Assembly (NCBI RefSeq): GCF_023856365.1
Contig: NW_026042406.1
Span: 310,001-374,000, forward strand
Length of the DNA stretch: 64,000 nucleotides
Direction of reading: 5' to 3'
From: Brienomyrus brachyistius
Lineage: Eukaryota; Chordata; Actinopteri; Osteoglossiformes; Mormyridae
Shown here: positions 40,447-55,400 of the stretch, piece after piece
Numbering within the stretch: the stretch's first letter is position 1
How the letters are laid out: each line of letters opens with the position of its first letter
Position numbers and translations under genes: made by a program
Notes under the pieces: generated by a model
Database searches by the model: none
Told to the model about the DNA's origin: nothing
Seen by the model: only the letters and a program-made list of their open reading frames with translations

Positions 40447-43400
40447 ACAAACAAGCAGCAGCCTGACAAACAAGCAGCAGCCTGACAAACAAGCAGCAGC
40501 CTGACAAACAAGCAGCAGCCTGACAAACAAGCAGCAGCCTGACAAACAAGCAGCAGCCTGACAAACAAGCAGCAGCCTGACAAACAAGCAGCAGCCTGAC
40601 AAACAAGCAGCAGCCTGACAAACAAGCAGCAGCCTGACAAACCAGCAGCAGCCTGACACTGACAAACCAGCAGCAGCCTGACACTGACAAACCAGCAGCA
40701 GCCTGACAAACAAGCAGCACCCTGACAAACAAGCAGCACCCTGACAAACAAGCAGCACCCTGACAAACAAGCAGCACCCTGACAAACCAGCAGCAGCCTG
40801 ACAAACCAGCAGCAGCCTGACAAACCAGCAGCAGCCTGACAAACCAGCAGCAGCCTGACAAACCAGCAGCAGCCTGACAAACCAGCAGCAGCCTGACAAA
40901 CCAGCAGCAGCCTGACAAACCAGCAGCAGCCTGACAAACAAGCAGCAGCCTGACAAACAAGCAGCACCCTGACAAAGCAGCAGCCTGACACTGACAAAGC
41001 AGCAGCCTGACAAAGCAGCAGCCTGACAAAGCAGCAGCCTGACAAAGCAGCAGCCTGACAAAGCAGCAGCCTGACAAAGCAGCAGCCTGACAAAGCAGCA
41101 CCCTGACAAAGCAGCAGCAGCCTGACACTGACAAACCAGCAGCACCCTGACAAACCAGCAGCCTGACACTGACAAAGCAGCAGCCTGACCCTGACAAAGC
41201 AGCAGCCTGACCCTGACAAAGCAGCAGCCTGACACTGACAAACCAGCAGCCTGACACTGACAAACCAGCACCCTGACAAACCAGCAGCCTGACAAACCAG
41301 CAGCCTGACAAACCAGCAGCCTGACACTGACAAACCAGCACCCTGACAAACCAGCAGCCTGACAAACCAGCAGCCTGACAAAGCAGCAGCCTGACAAAGC
41401 AGCAGCCTGACAAAGCAGCAGCCTGACAAAGCAGCAGCCTGACACTGACAAAGCAGCAGCCTGACACTGACAAAGCAGCAGCCTGACACTGACAAAGCAG
41501 CAGCCTGACAAAGCAGCAGCCTGACAAAGCAGCAGCCTGACAAAGCAGCAGCCTGACAAAGCAGCAGCCTGACAAAGCAGCAGCCTGACAAAGCAGCAGC
41601 CTGACAAAGCAGCAGCCTGACAAAGCAGCAGCCTGACAAAGCAGCAGCCTGACACTGACAAAGCAGCAGCCTGACACTGACAAAGCAGCAGCCTGACACT
41701 GACAAAGCAGCAGCCTGACACTGACAAAGCAGCAGCCTGACACTGACAAAGCAGCAGCCTGACACTGACAAAGCAGCAGCAGCCTGACACTGACAAAGCA
41801 GCAGCAGCCTGACACTGACAAACCAGCAGCAGCCTGACACTGACAAAGCAGCCTGACACTGACAAAGCAGCAGCCTGACAAAGCAGCAGCCGCCTGACAA
41901 AGCAGCAGCCGCCTGACAAAGCAGCAGCCGCCTGACAAAGCAGCAGCCGCCTGACAAACCAGCAGCAGCCTGACACTGACAAACCAGCAGCAGCCTGACA
42001 CTGACAAAGCAGCAGCAGCCTGACACTGACAAAGCAGCAGCAGCCTGACACTGACAAAGCAGCAGCAGCCTGACACTGACAAAGCAGCAGCAGCCTGACA
42101 CTGACAAAGCAGCAGCAGCCTGACACTGACAAAGCAGCAGCAGCCTGACACTGACAAAGCAGCAGCAGCCTGACACTGACAAAGCAGCAGCAGCCTGACA
42201 CTGACAAAGCAGCAGCAGCCTGACACTGACAAAGCAGCAGCCGCCTGACAAACCAGCAGCAGCCTGACAAACCAGCAGCAGCCTGACACTGACAAACCAG
42301 CAGCAGCCTGACACTGACAAACCAGCAGCAGCCTGACACTGACAAACCAGCAGCAGCCTGACACTGACAAACCAGCAGCAGCCTGACCCTGACAAACCAG
42401 CAGCAGCCTGACAAACCAGCAGCAGCCTGACAAACCAGCAGCAGCCTGACAAACCAGCAGCAGCCTGACAAACCAGCAGCAGCCTGACAAACCAGCAGCA
42501 GCCTGACAAACCAGCAGCAGCCTGACAAACCAGCAGCAGCCTGACAAACCAGCAGCAGCCTGACACTGACAAACCAGCAGCAGCCTGACACTGACAAACC
42601 AGCAGCAGCCTGACACTGACAAACCAGCAGCAGCCTGACACTGACAAACCAGCAGCAGCCTGACACTGACAAACCAGCAGCAGCCTGACAAACCAGCAGC
42701 AGCCTGACAAACCAGCAGCACCCTGACAAACCAGCAGCACCCTGACAAACCAGCAGCCTGACCCTGACAAACCAGCAGCAGCCTGACCCTGACAAACCAG
42801 CAGCAGCCTGACCCTGACAAACCAGCAGCAGCCTGACCCTGACAAAGCAGCAGCCTGACCCTGACAAAGCAGCAGCCTGACACTGACAAAGCAGCAGCCT
42901 GACACTGACAAAGCAGCAGCCTGACACTGACAAAGCAGCAGCCTGACACTGACAAAGCAGCAGCCTGACACTGACAAAGCAGCAGCCTGACACTGACAAA
43001 GCAGCAGCCTGACACTGACAAAGCAGCAGCCTGACACTGACAAAGCAGCAGCCTGACACTGACAAAGCAGCAGCCTGACACTGACAAAGCAGCAGCCTGA
43101 CACTGACAAACCAGCAGCCTGACACTGACAAACCAGCAGCCTGACAAAGCAGCAGCAGCCTGACAAAGCAGCAGCAGCCTGACAAAGCAGCAGCAGCCTG
43201 ACAAAGCAGCAGCAGCCTGACACTGACAAAGCAGCAGCAGCCTGACACTGCCAAAGCAGCAGCAGCCTGACACTGCCAAAGCAGCAGCAGCCTGCCAAAG
43301 CAGCAGCAGCTTGACAAAGCAGCAGCAGCCTGACAAAGCAGCAGCAGCCTGACAAAGCAGCACCCTGACAAAGCAGCAGCCTGACCCTGACAAAGCAGCA

Positions 43401-45760
43401 GCCTGACCCTGACAAAGCAGCAGCCTGACCCTGACAAAGCAGCAGCCTGACCCTGACAAAGCAGCACCAGCCTGACAAAGCAGCACCAGCCTGACAAACC
43501 AGCACCAGCCTGACAAACCAGCACCAGCCTGACAAACCAGCACCAGCCTGACAAACCAGCACCCGCCTGACAAACCAGCAGCCTGACCCTGACAAACCAG
43601 CAGCCTGACCCTGACAAACCAGCAGCCTGACCCTGACAAACCAGCAGCCTGACAAACCAGCAGCAGCCTGACAAACCAGCAGCAGCCTGACAAACCAGCA
43701 GCAGCCTGACACTGACAAACCAGCAGCAGCCTGACACTGACAAACCAGCAGCAGCCTGACACTGACAAACCAGCAGCAGCCTGACACTGACAAACCAGCA
43801 GCAGCCTGACACTGACAAACCAGCAGCAGCCTGACACTGACAAACCAGCAGCAGCCTGACACTGACAAACCAGCAGCAGCCTGACCCTGACAAACCACCA
43901 GCAGCCTGACCCTGACAAACCACCAGCAGCCTGACAAACCACCAGCAGCCTGACAAACCACCAGCAGCCTGACAAACCACCAGCAGCCTGACAAACCACC
44001 AGCAGCCTGACAAACCAGCAGCAGCCTGACAAACCAGCAGCAGCCTGACAAACCAGCAGCAGCCTGACAAACCAGCAGCAGCCTGACAAACCAGCAGCAG
44101 CCTGACAAACCAGCAGCAGCCTGACAAACCAGCAGCAGCCTGACAAACCAGCAGCAGCCTGACAAACCAGCAGCAGCCTGACAAACCAGCAGCAGCCTGA
44201 CAAACCAGCAGCACCCTGACAAACAAGCAGCCCCCTGACAAACCAGCAGCCTGACCCTGACAAACCAGCAGCCTGACCCTGACAAACCAGCAGCCTGACA
44301 AACCAGCAGCCTGACAAACCAGCAGCCTGACAAACCAGCAGCCTGACAAACCAGCAGCAGCCTGACAAACCAGCAGCAGCCTGACACTGACAAACCAGCA
44401 GCAGCCTGACAAACCAGCAGCAGCCTGACACTGACAAACCAGCAGCAGCCTGACACTGACAAACCAGCAGCAGCCTGACACTGACAAACCAGCAGCAGCC
44501 TGACACTGACAAACCAGCAGCAGCCTGACAAACAAGCAGCAGCCTGACAAACCAGCAGCAGCCTGACACTGACAAACCAGCAGCAGCCTGACAAACAAGC
44601 AGCAGCCTGACAAACAAGCAGCAGCCTGACAAAGCAGCAGCACCCTGACAAAGCAGCAGCACCCTGACAAAGCAGCAGCACCCTGACAAAGCAGCAGCAC
44701 CCTGACAAAGCAGCAGCACCCTGACAAAGCAGCAGCAGCCTGACAAACCAGCAGCAGCCTGACAAACCAGCAGCACCCTGACAAAGCAGCAGCAGCCTGA
44801 CCCTGACAAACCAGCACCAGCCTGACAAACCAGCACCCGCCTGACCCTGACAAACCAGCAGCAGCCTGACAAACCAGCAGCAGCCTGACAAACCAGCAGC
44901 AGCCTGACAAACCAGCAGCAGCCTGACAAACCAGCAGCAGCCTGACAAACCAGCAGCAGCCTGACAAACCAGCAGCAGCCTGACAAACCAGCAGCAGCCT
45001 GACAAACCAGCAGCAGCCTGACAAACCAGCAGCAGCCTGACAAACCAGCAGCCTGACACTGACAAACAAGCAGCACGACACTGACAAACAAGCAGCACGA
45101 CACTGACAAACAAGCAGCACGACACTGACAAACAAGCAGCACGACACTGACAAACCAGCAGCAGCCTGACAAACCAGCAGCAGCCTGACAAACCAGCAGC
45201 AGCCTGACAAAGCAGCAGCAGCCTGACAAAGCAGCAGCAGCCTGACACTGACAAAGCAGCAGCAGCCTGACACTGACAAAGCAGCAGCAGCCTGACACTG
45301 ACAAAGCAGCAGCAGCCTGACACTGACAAAGCAGCAGCAGCCTGACACTGACAAAGCAGCACCACACTGACAAAGCAGCACCACACTGACAAAGCAGCAC
45401 CACACTGACAAAGCAGCACCACCCTGACAAAGCAGCAGCAGCCTGACAAAGCAGCAGCAGCCTGACAAAGCAGCAGCAGCCTGACACTGACAAAGCAGCA
45501 GCAGCCTGACACTGACAAAGCAGCAGCAGCCTGACACTGACAAAGCAGCAGCAGCCTGACACTGACAAAGCAGCAGCAGCCTGACAAACCAGCAGCAGCC
45601 TGACAAAGCAGCAGCCTGACCCTGACAAAGCAGCAGCCTGACCCTGACAAACCAGCAGCCTGACCCTGACAAACCAGCACCAGCCTGACCCTGACAAACC
45701 AGCACCAGCCTGACCCTGACAAACCAGCAGCAGCCTGACAAACCAGCAGCAGCCTGACCC
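40447..45760 (+). repeat. Higher-order repeat copy I
   Basis: Ordered rare-variant markers: AAACAAGCAGCAG run (40447), AAACAAGCAGCACCC (40711), GCAGCCGCC run (41880), GCACCAGCC run (43480), CACCAGCAGCC run (43896), GCACCCGCC (44830), GCACCACACTGAC (45358). All recur in the same order in copy II. Confidence 0.8.
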
Positions 45761-48700
45761 TGACAAACCAGCAGCAGCCTGACCCTGACAAACCAGCAGC
45801 AGCCTGACCCTGACAAACCAGCAGCAGCCTGACAAACCAGCAGCAGCCTGACAAACCAGCAGCAGCCTGACAAACCAGCAGCAGCCTGACAAACCAGCAC
45901 CACCCTGACAAACCAGCAGCCCGACACTGACAAACCAGCAGCACGACACTGACAAACCAGCAGCACGACACTGACAAACCAGCAGCACGACACTGACAAA
46001 CCAGCAGCACGACACTGACAAACAAGCAGCACGACACTGACAAACAAGCAGCACGACACTGACAAACCAGCAGCAGCCTGACACTGACAAACCAGCAGCA
46101 GCCTGACACTGACAAAGCAGCAGCAGCCTGACACTGACAAAGCAGCAGCAGCCTGACACTGACAAAGCAGCAGCAGCCTGACACTGACAAAGCAGCAGCA
46201 GCCTGACACTGACAAAGCAGCAGCAGCCTGACACTGACAAAGCAGCAGCCTGACACTGACAAAGCAGCAGCCTGACACTGACAAACCAGCAGCCTGACAC
46301 TGACAAACCAGCACCAGCCTGACAAACCAGCAGCAGCCTGACAAACCAGCAGCAGCCTGACAAACCAGCAGCAGCCTGACAAACCAGCAGCAGCCTGACA
46401 AACCAGCAGCACCCTGACAAACCAGCACCCTGACAAAGCAGCAGCAGCCTGACACTGACAAACCAGCAGCAGCCTGACACTGACAAAGCAGCAGCCTGAC
46501 CCTGACAAAGCAGCAGCCTGACAAAGCAGCAGCCTGACAAAGCAGCAGCCTGACCCTGACAAAGCAGCACCCTGACAAAGCAGCACCCTGACAAAGCAGC
46601 AGCACCCTGACAAAGCAGCAGCACCCTGACACTGACAAACCAGCAGCAGCCTGACACTGACAAAGCAGCAGCCTGACCCTGACAAAGCAGCAGCCTGACC
46701 CTGACAAACCAGCAGCCTGACACTGACAAAGCAGCAGCCTGACCCTGACAAACCAGCACCCTGACAAAGCAGCAGCCTGACCCTGACAAACCAGCACCCT
46801 GACAAAGCAGCAGCCTGACCCTGACAAACCAGCACCCTGACAAAGCAGCAGCCTGACACTGACAAAGCAGCAGCCTGACAAAGCAGCAGCCTGACAAAGC
46901 AGCAGCACGACAAACCAGCAGCAGCACGACAAACCAGCAGCACCACGACAAACCAGCAGCACCACGACAAACCAGCAGCACCACGACAAACCAGCAGCAG
47001 CCTGACAAACAAGCAGCAGCCTGACAAACAAGCAGCAGCCTGACAAAGCAGCAGCCTGACAAAGCAGCAGCCTGACACTGACAAAGCAGCAGCCTGACAC
47101 TGACAAAGCAGCAGCCTGACACTGACAAAGCAGCAGCCTGACACTGACAAAGCAGCACCCTGACACTGACAAAGCAGCACCCTGACAAACAAGCAGCACC
47201 CTGACAAACAAGCAGCACCCTGACAAACAAGCAGCACCCTGACAAACAAGCAGCACCCTGACAAACAAGCAGCACCCTGACAAACAAGCAGCACCCTGAC
47301 AAACAAGCAGCACCCTGACACTGACAAACAAGCAGCACCCTGACACTGACAAACAAGCAGCACCCTGACACTGACAAACCAGCACCAGCCTGACACTGAC
47401 AAACCAGCACCAGCCTGACCCTGACAAACCAGCACCAGCCTGACAAACCAGCACCAGCCTGACAAACCAGCAGCACCCTGACAAACCAGCAGCACCCTGA
47501 CAAACCAGCAGCAGCCTGACAAACCAGCAGCAGCCTGACAAACCAGCAGCAGCCTGACAAACCAGCAGCCGCCTGACAAACCAGCAGCCGCCTGACACTG
47601 ACAAACCAGCAGCCGCCTGACACTGACAAACCAGCAGCCGCCTGACAAACCAGCAGCCGCCTGACAAACCAGCAGCCGCCTGACAAACCAGCAGCAGCCT
47701 GACAAACCAGCAGCAGCCTGACAAACCAGCAGCAGCCTGACAAACCAGCAGCAGCCTGACAAACCAGCAGCACCCTGACAAACCAGCAGCACCCTGACAA
47801 ACCAGCAGCACCCTGACAAACCAGCAGCACCCTGACAAACCAGCAGCACCCTGACAAACCAGCAGCACCCTGACAAACCAGCAGCACCCTGACAAACCAG
47901 CAGCACCCTGACAAACCAGCAGCACCCTGACAAACAAGCAGCACCCTGACAAACAAGCAGCACCCTGACAAACAAGCAGCACCCTGACAAACAAGCAGCA
48001 CCCTGACAAACAAGCAGCACCCTGACAAACCAGCAGCAGCCTGACAAACCAGCAGCAGCCTGACAAACCAGCAGCAGCCTGACAAACCAGCAGCACCCTG
48101 ACAAACCAGCAGCACCCTGACAAACCAGCAGCAGCCTGACAAACCAGCAGCAGCCTGACAAACCAGCAGCAGCCTGACACTGACAAAGCACCCTGACAAA
48201 GCAGCACCCTGACAAACCAGCAGCAGCCTGACACTGACAAACCAGCAGCAGCCTGACACTGACAAACCAGCAGCAGCCTGACACTGACAAACCAGCAGCA
48301 GCCTGACACTGACAAACCAGCAGCAGCCTGACACTGACAAACCAGCAGCACCCTGACAAACCAGCACCCTGACAAAGCAGCAGCCTGACCCTGACAAACC
48401 AGCACCCTGACAAAGCAGCAGCCTGACACTGACAAAGCAGCAGCCTGACCCTGACAAAGCAGCAGCCTGACCCTGACAAAGCAGCAGCCTGACCCTGACA
48501 AAGCAGCACCCTGACAAAGCAGCACCCTGACAAAGCAGCACCCTGACAAAGCAGCAGCAGCCTGACACTGACAAACCAGCAGCAGCCTGACACTGACAAA
48601 CCAGCAGCAGCCTGACACTGACAAAGCAGCAGCCTGACCCTGACAAAGCAGCAGCCTGACACTGACAAAGCAGCAGCCTGACCCTGACAAACCAGCACCC

Positions 48701-48919
48701 TGACAAAGCAGCAGCCTGACCCTGACAAACCAGCACCCTGACACTGACAAACCAGCAGCCTGACAAACCAGCAGCCTGACAAACCAGCAGCCTGACAAAC
48801 CAGCAGCCTGACAAACCAGCAGCCTGACAAACCAGCAGCCTGACAAACCAGCAGCCCCCTGACAAACAAGCAGCCCCCTGACAAACAAGCAGCCCCCTGA
48901 CAAACAAGCAGCACCCTGA

Positions 48920-51900
48920 CAAACAAGCAGCAGCCTGACAAACAAGCAGCAGCCTGACAAACAAGCAGCAGCCTGACAAACAAGCAGCAGCCTGACAAAC
49001 AAGCAGCAGCCTGACAAACAAGCAGCAGCCTGACAAACAAGCAGCAGCCTGACAAACAAGCAGCAGCCTGACAAACAAGCAGCAGCCTGACAAACAAGCA
49101 GCAGCCTGACAAACCAGCAGCAGCCTGACACTGACAAACCAGCAGCAGCCTGACAAACCAGCAGCAGCCTGACAAACCAGCAGCAGCCTGACAAACCAGC
49201 AGCAGCCTGACAAACCAGCAGCAGCCTGACAAACCAGCAGCAGCCTGACAAACCAGCAGCAGCCTGACAAACCAGCAGCAGCCTGACAAACCAGCAGCAG
49301 CCTGACAAACCAGCAGCAGCCTGACAAACCAGCAGCAGCCTGACAAACCAGCAGCAGCCTGACAAACCAGCAGCACCCTGACAAACAAGCAGCACCCTGA
49401 CAAACAAGCAGCACCCTGACAAACAAGCAGCACCCTGACAAACCAGCAGCAGCCTGACAAACCAGCAGCAGCCTGACAAACCAGCAGCAGCCTGACAAAC
49501 CAGCAGCAGCCTGACAAACCAGCAGCAGCCTGACAAACCAGCAGCAGCCTGACAAACCAGCAGCAGCCTGACAAACAAGCAGCACCCTGACAAACAAGCA
49601 GCACCCTGACAAAGCAGCAGCCTGACACTGACAAAGCAGCAGCCTGACAAAGCAGCAGCCTGACAAAAGCAGCAGCCTGACAAAGCAGCAGCCTGACAAA
49701 GCAGCACCCTGACAAAGCAGCAGCAGCCTGACACTGACAAACCAGCAGCACCCTGACAAACCAGCAGCCTGACACTGACAAAGCAGCAGCCTGACCCTGA
49801 CAAAGCAGCAGCCTGACCCTGACAAAGCAGCAGCCTGACCCTGACAAAGCAGCAGCCTGACACTGACAAACCAGCAGCCTGACAAACCAGCAGCCTGACA
49901 AACCAGCAGCCTGACAAAGCAGCAGCCTGACAAAGCAGCAGCCTGACACTGACAAAGCAGCAGCCTGACACTGACAAAGCAGCAGCCTGACAAAGCAGCA
50001 GCCTGACAAAGCAGCAGCCTGACAAAGCAGCAGCCTGACAAAGCAGCAGCCTGACAAAGCAGCAGCCTGACAAAGCAGCAGCCTGACAAAGCAGCAGCCT
50101 GACACTGACAAAGCAGCAGCCTGACACTGACAAAGCAGCAGCCTGACACTGACAAAGCAGCAGCCTGACACTGACAAAGCAGCAGCAGCCTGACACTGAC
50201 AAAGCAGCAGCAGCCTGACACTGACAAAGCAGCAGCAGCCTGACACTGACAAAGCAGCAGCAGCCTGACACTGACAAACCAGCAGCCTGACACTGACAAA
50301 CCAGCAGCCTGACAAAGCAGCAGCCGCCTGACAAACAAGCAGCCGCCTGACAAACAAGCAGCAGCCTGACACTGACAAACCAGCAGCAGCCTGACACTGA
50401 CAAAGCAGCAGCCTGACACTGACAAAGCAGCAGCCTGACACTGACAAAGCAGCAGCCTGACACTGACAAACCAGCAGCACCCTGACACTGACAAACCAGC
50501 AGCACCCTGACACTGACAAACCAGCAGCACCCTGACACTGACAAACCAGCAGCACCCTGACACTGACAAACCAGCAGCACCCTGACAAAGCAGCAGCAGC
50601 CTGACACTGACAAAGCAGCAGCAGCCTGACACTGACAAAGCAGCAGCAGCCTGACACTGACAAAGCAGCAGCAGCCTGACACTGACAAAGCAGCAGCAGC
50701 CTGACACTGACAAAGCAGCAGCAGCCTGACACTGACAAAGCAGCAGCCTGACACTGACAAAGCAGCAGCCTGACACTGACAAACCAGCAGCAGCCTGACA
50801 CTGACAAACCAGCAGCAGCCTGACACTGACAAACCAGCAGCAGCCTGACACTGACAAACCAGCAGCAGCCTGACACTGACAAACCAGCAGCAGCCTGACA
50901 CTGACAAACCAGCAGCAGCCTGACACTGACAAACCAGCAGCAGCCTGACCCTGACAAACCAGCAGCAGCCTGACCCTGACAAACCAGCAGCAGCCTGACA
51001 AACCAGCAGCAGCCTGACAAACCAGCAGCAGCCTGACAAACCAGCAGCAGCCTGACAAACCAGCAGCAGCCTGACAAACCAGCAGCAGCCTGACAAACCA
51101 GCAGCAGCCTGACAAACCAGCAGCAGCCTGACAAACCAGCAGCAGCCTGACAAACCAGCAGCAGCCTGACAAACCAGCAGCAGCCTGACACTGACAAACC
51201 AGCAGCAGCCTGACACTGACAAACCAGCAGCAGCCTGACAAACCAGCAGCAGCCTGACAAACCAGCAGCAGCCTGACCCTGACAAACCAGCAGCAGCCTG
51301 ACCCTGACAAACCAGCAGCAGCCTGACCCTGACAAAGCAGCAGCCTGACCCTGACAAAGCAGCAGCCTGACACTGACAAAGCAGCAGCCTGACACTGACA
51401 AAGCAGCAGCCTGACACTGACAAAGCAGCAGCCTGACACTGACAAAGCAGCAGCCTGACACTGACAAAGCAGCAGCCTGACACTGACAAAGCAGCAGCCT
51501 GACACTGACAAAGCAGCAGCCTGACACTGACAAAGCAGCAGCCTGACAAACCAGCAGCAGCCTGACAAACCAGCAGCAGCCTGACAAACCAGCAGCAGCC
51601 TGACAAAGCAGCAGCAGCCTGACAAAGCAGCAGCAGCCTGACACTGACAAAGCAGCAGCAGCCTGACACTGACAAAGCAGCAGCAGCCTGACACTGACAA
51701 AGCAGCAGCAGCCTGACAAAGCAGCAGCAGCCTGACAAAGCAGCAGCAGCCTGACAAAGCAGCACCAGCCTGACAAAGCAGCAGCACCCTGACAAAGCAG
51801 CAGCACCCTGACAAAGCAGCAGCCTGACCCTGACAAAGCAGCAGCCTGACCCTGACAAAGCAGCAGCCTGACCCTGACAAAGCAGCAGCCTGACCCTGAC

Positions 51901-54540
51901 AAAGCAGCAGCCTGACCCTGACAAACCAGCAGCCTGACCCTGACAAACCAGCACCAGCCTGACAAACCAGCACCAGCCTGACAAACCAGCACCAGCCTGA
52001 CAAACCAGCACCAGCCTGACAAACCAGCACCAGCCTGACAAACCAGCACCAGCCTGACAAACCAGCAGCCTGACCCTGACAAACCAGCAGCCTGACCCTG
52101 ACAAACCAGCAGCCTGACCCTGACAAACCAGCAGCCTGACCCTGACAAACCAGCAGCCTGACAAACCAGCAGCCTGACAAACCAGCAGCCTGACAAACCA
52201 GCAGCAGCCTGAAAAACCAGCAGCAGCCTGACACTGATAAACCAGCAGCAGCCTGACACTGACAAACCAGCAGCAGCCTGACACTGACAAACCAGCAGCA
52301 GCCTGACACTGACAAACCAGCAGCAGCCTGACACTGACAAACCAGCAGCAGCCTGACACTGACAAACCAGCAGCAGCCTGACACTGACAAACCAGCAGCA
52401 GCCTGACACTGACAAACCAGCAGCAGCCTGACCCTGACAAACCAGCAGCAGCCTGACCCTGACAAACCACCAGCAGCCTGACAAACCACCAGCAGCCTGA
52501 CAAACCACCAGCAGCCTGACAAACCACCAGCAGCCTGACAAACCACCAGCAGCCTGACAAACCAGCAGCAGCCTGACAAACCAGCAGCAGCCTGACAAAC
52601 CAGCAGCAGCCTGACAAACCAGCAGCAGCCTGACAAACCAGCAGCAGCCTGACAAACCAGCAGCAGCCTGACAAACCAGCAGCAGCCTGACAAACCAGCA
52701 GCAGCCTGACAAACCAGCAGCAGCCTGACAAACCAGCAGCAGCCTGACAAACCAGCAGCAGCCTGACAAACCAGCAGCACCCTGACAAACAAGCAGCACC
52801 CTGACAAACCAGCAGCCTGACCCTGACAAACCAGCAGCCTGACCCTGACAAACCAGCAGCCTGACCCTGACAAACCAGCAGCCTGACCCTGACAAACCAG
52901 CAGCCTGACAAACCAGCAGCAGCCTGACAAACCAGCAGCAGCCTGACAAACCAGCAGCAGCCTGACAAACCAGCAGCAGCCTGACACTGACAAACCAGCA
53001 GCAGCCTGACACTGACAAACCAGCAGCAGCCTGACACTGACAAACCAGCACCCTGACAAACCAGCAGCCTGACAAACAAGCAGCAGCCTGACAAACAAGC
53101 AGCACCCTGACAAACAAGCAGCAGCCTGACAAACCAGCAGCAGCCTGACAAACCAGCAGCAGCCTGACAAACCAGCAGCAGCCTGACAAACCAGCAGCAG
53201 CCTGACAAACCAGCAGCAGCCTGACAAACCAGCAGCAGCCTGACAAAGCAGCACCCTGACAAAGCAGCAGCACCCTGACAAAGCAGCAGCACCCTGACAA
53301 AGCAGCAGCACCCTGACAAAGCAGCAGCACCCTGACAAAGCAGCAGCACCCTGACAAAGCAGCAGCACCCTGACAAAGCAGCAGCAGCCTGACAAAGCAG
53401 CAGCAGCCTGACAAACCAGCAGCAGCCTGACAAACCAGCAGCAGCCTGACAAACCAGCACCAGCCTGACAAACCAGCACCCGCCTGACCCTGACAAACCA
53501 GCACCCGCCTGACCCTGACAAACCAGCAGCAGCCTGACAAACCAGCAGCAGCCTGACAAACCAGCAGCCTGACAAACCAGCAGCAGCCTGACAAACCAGC
53601 AGCAGCCTGACAAACCAGCAGCAGCCTGACAAACCAGCAGCAGCCTGACAAACCAGCAGCAGCCTGACAAACCAGCAGCAGCCTGACAAACCAGCAGCAG
53701 CCTGACAAACCAGCAGCAGCCTGACAAACCAGCAGCAGCCTGACACTGACAAACCAGCAGCCTGACACTGACAAACAAGCAGCACGACACTGACAAAGCA
53801 GCAGCCTGACACTGACAAAGCAGCAGCCTGACACTGACAAAGCAGCAGCCTGACACTGACAAAGCAGCAGCAGCCTGACACTGACAAACAAGCAGCACGA
53901 CACTGACAAACAAGCAGCACGACACTGACAAACAAGCAGCAGCCTGACAAACCAGCAGCAGCCTGACAAACCAGCAGCAGCCTGACACTGACAAAGCAGC
54001 AGCAGCCTGACACTGACAAAGCAGCAGCAGCCTGACACTGACAAAGCAGCAGCAGCCTGACACTGACAAAGCAGCACCAGCCTGACACTGACAAAGCAGC
54101 ACCACACTGACAAAGCAGCACCACACTGACAAAGCAGCACCACCCTGACAAAGCAGCAGCAGCCTGACAAAGCAGCAGCAGCCTGACACTGACAAAGCAG
54201 CAGCAGCCTGACACTGACAAAGCAGCAGCAGCCTGACACTGACAAAGCAGCAGCAGCCTGACACTGACAAAGCAGCAGCAGCCTGACACTGACAAAGCAG
54301 CAGCAGCCTGACACTGACAAAGCAGCAGCAGCCTGACAAAGCAGCAGCAGCCTGACAAACCAGCAGCAGCCTGACAAAGCAGCAGCCTGACCCTGACAAA
54401 GCAGCAGCCTGACCCTGACAAACCAGCACCAGCCTGACCCTGACAAACCAGCACCAGCCTGACCCTGACAAACCAGCACCAGCCTGACCCTGACAAACCA
54501 GCACCAGCCTGACAAACCAGCAGCAGCCTGACCCTGACAA
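48920..54540 (+). repeat. Higher-order repeat copy II
   Basis: The same marker order as copy I, at about 48920, 49380, 50320, 51950, 52460, 53470 and 54085, giving offsets of about 8.45-8.77 kb. Offsets drift because runs differ in unit number. For example, copy II has a longer 19-bp run at 49.14-49.37 kb. Confidence 0.8.
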
Positions 54541-54749
54541 ACCAGCAGCAGCCTGACCCTGACAAACCAGCAGCAGCCTGACCCTGACAAACCAGCAGCA
54601 GCCTGACCCTGACAAACCAGCAGCAGCCTGACAAACCAGCAGCAGCCTGACACTGACAAACCAGCAGCAGCCTGACACTGACAAACCAGCAGCAGCCTGA
54701 CACTGACAAACCAGCAGCAGCCTGACACTGACAAACCAGCAGCACCCTG

Positions 54750-55400
54750 ACACTGACAAACCAGCAGCACGACCCTGACAAACCAGCAGCACGACCCTGA
54801 CAAACCAGCAGCCTGACCCTGACAAACCAGCAGCACGACCCTGACAAACCAGCAGCACGACCCTGACAAACCAGCAGCCTGACAAAGCAGCAGCCTGACC
54901 CTGACAAAGCAGCAGCCTGACAAAGCAGCAGCCTGACAAAGCAGCAGCCTGACAAAGCAGCAGCCTGACAAAGCAGCACCCTGACAAAGCAGCACCCTGA
55001 CAAAGCAGCACCCTGACAAAGCAGCACCCTGACAAAGCAGCACCCTGACCCTGACAAAGCAGCAGCCTGACCCTGACAAACCAGCAGCAGCCTGACAAAC
55101 CAGCAGCAGCCTGACAAAGCAGCAGCAGCCTGACAAAGCAGCAGCAGCCTGACAAAGCAGCAGCAGCCTGACACTGACAAAGCAGCAGCAGCCTGACACG
55201 GACAAAGCAGCAGCAGCCTGACACGGACAAAGCAGCAGCAGCCTGACCCGGACAAAGCAGCAGCAGCAGCCTGACAAAGCAGCAGCACCCTGACAAAGCA
55301 GCAGCACCCTGACAAACCAGCAGCACCCTGACAAACCAGCAGCACCCTGACAAACCAGCAGCACCCTGACAAACCAGCAGCCTGACAAACCAGCAGCCTG
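54750..55400 (+). repeat. Higher-order block A, copy 2
   Basis: Repeats the marker order of 38160-38960, including CACGACCCTG (54768) and the CACGGACAAAG pair (55197). Confidence 0.8.
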
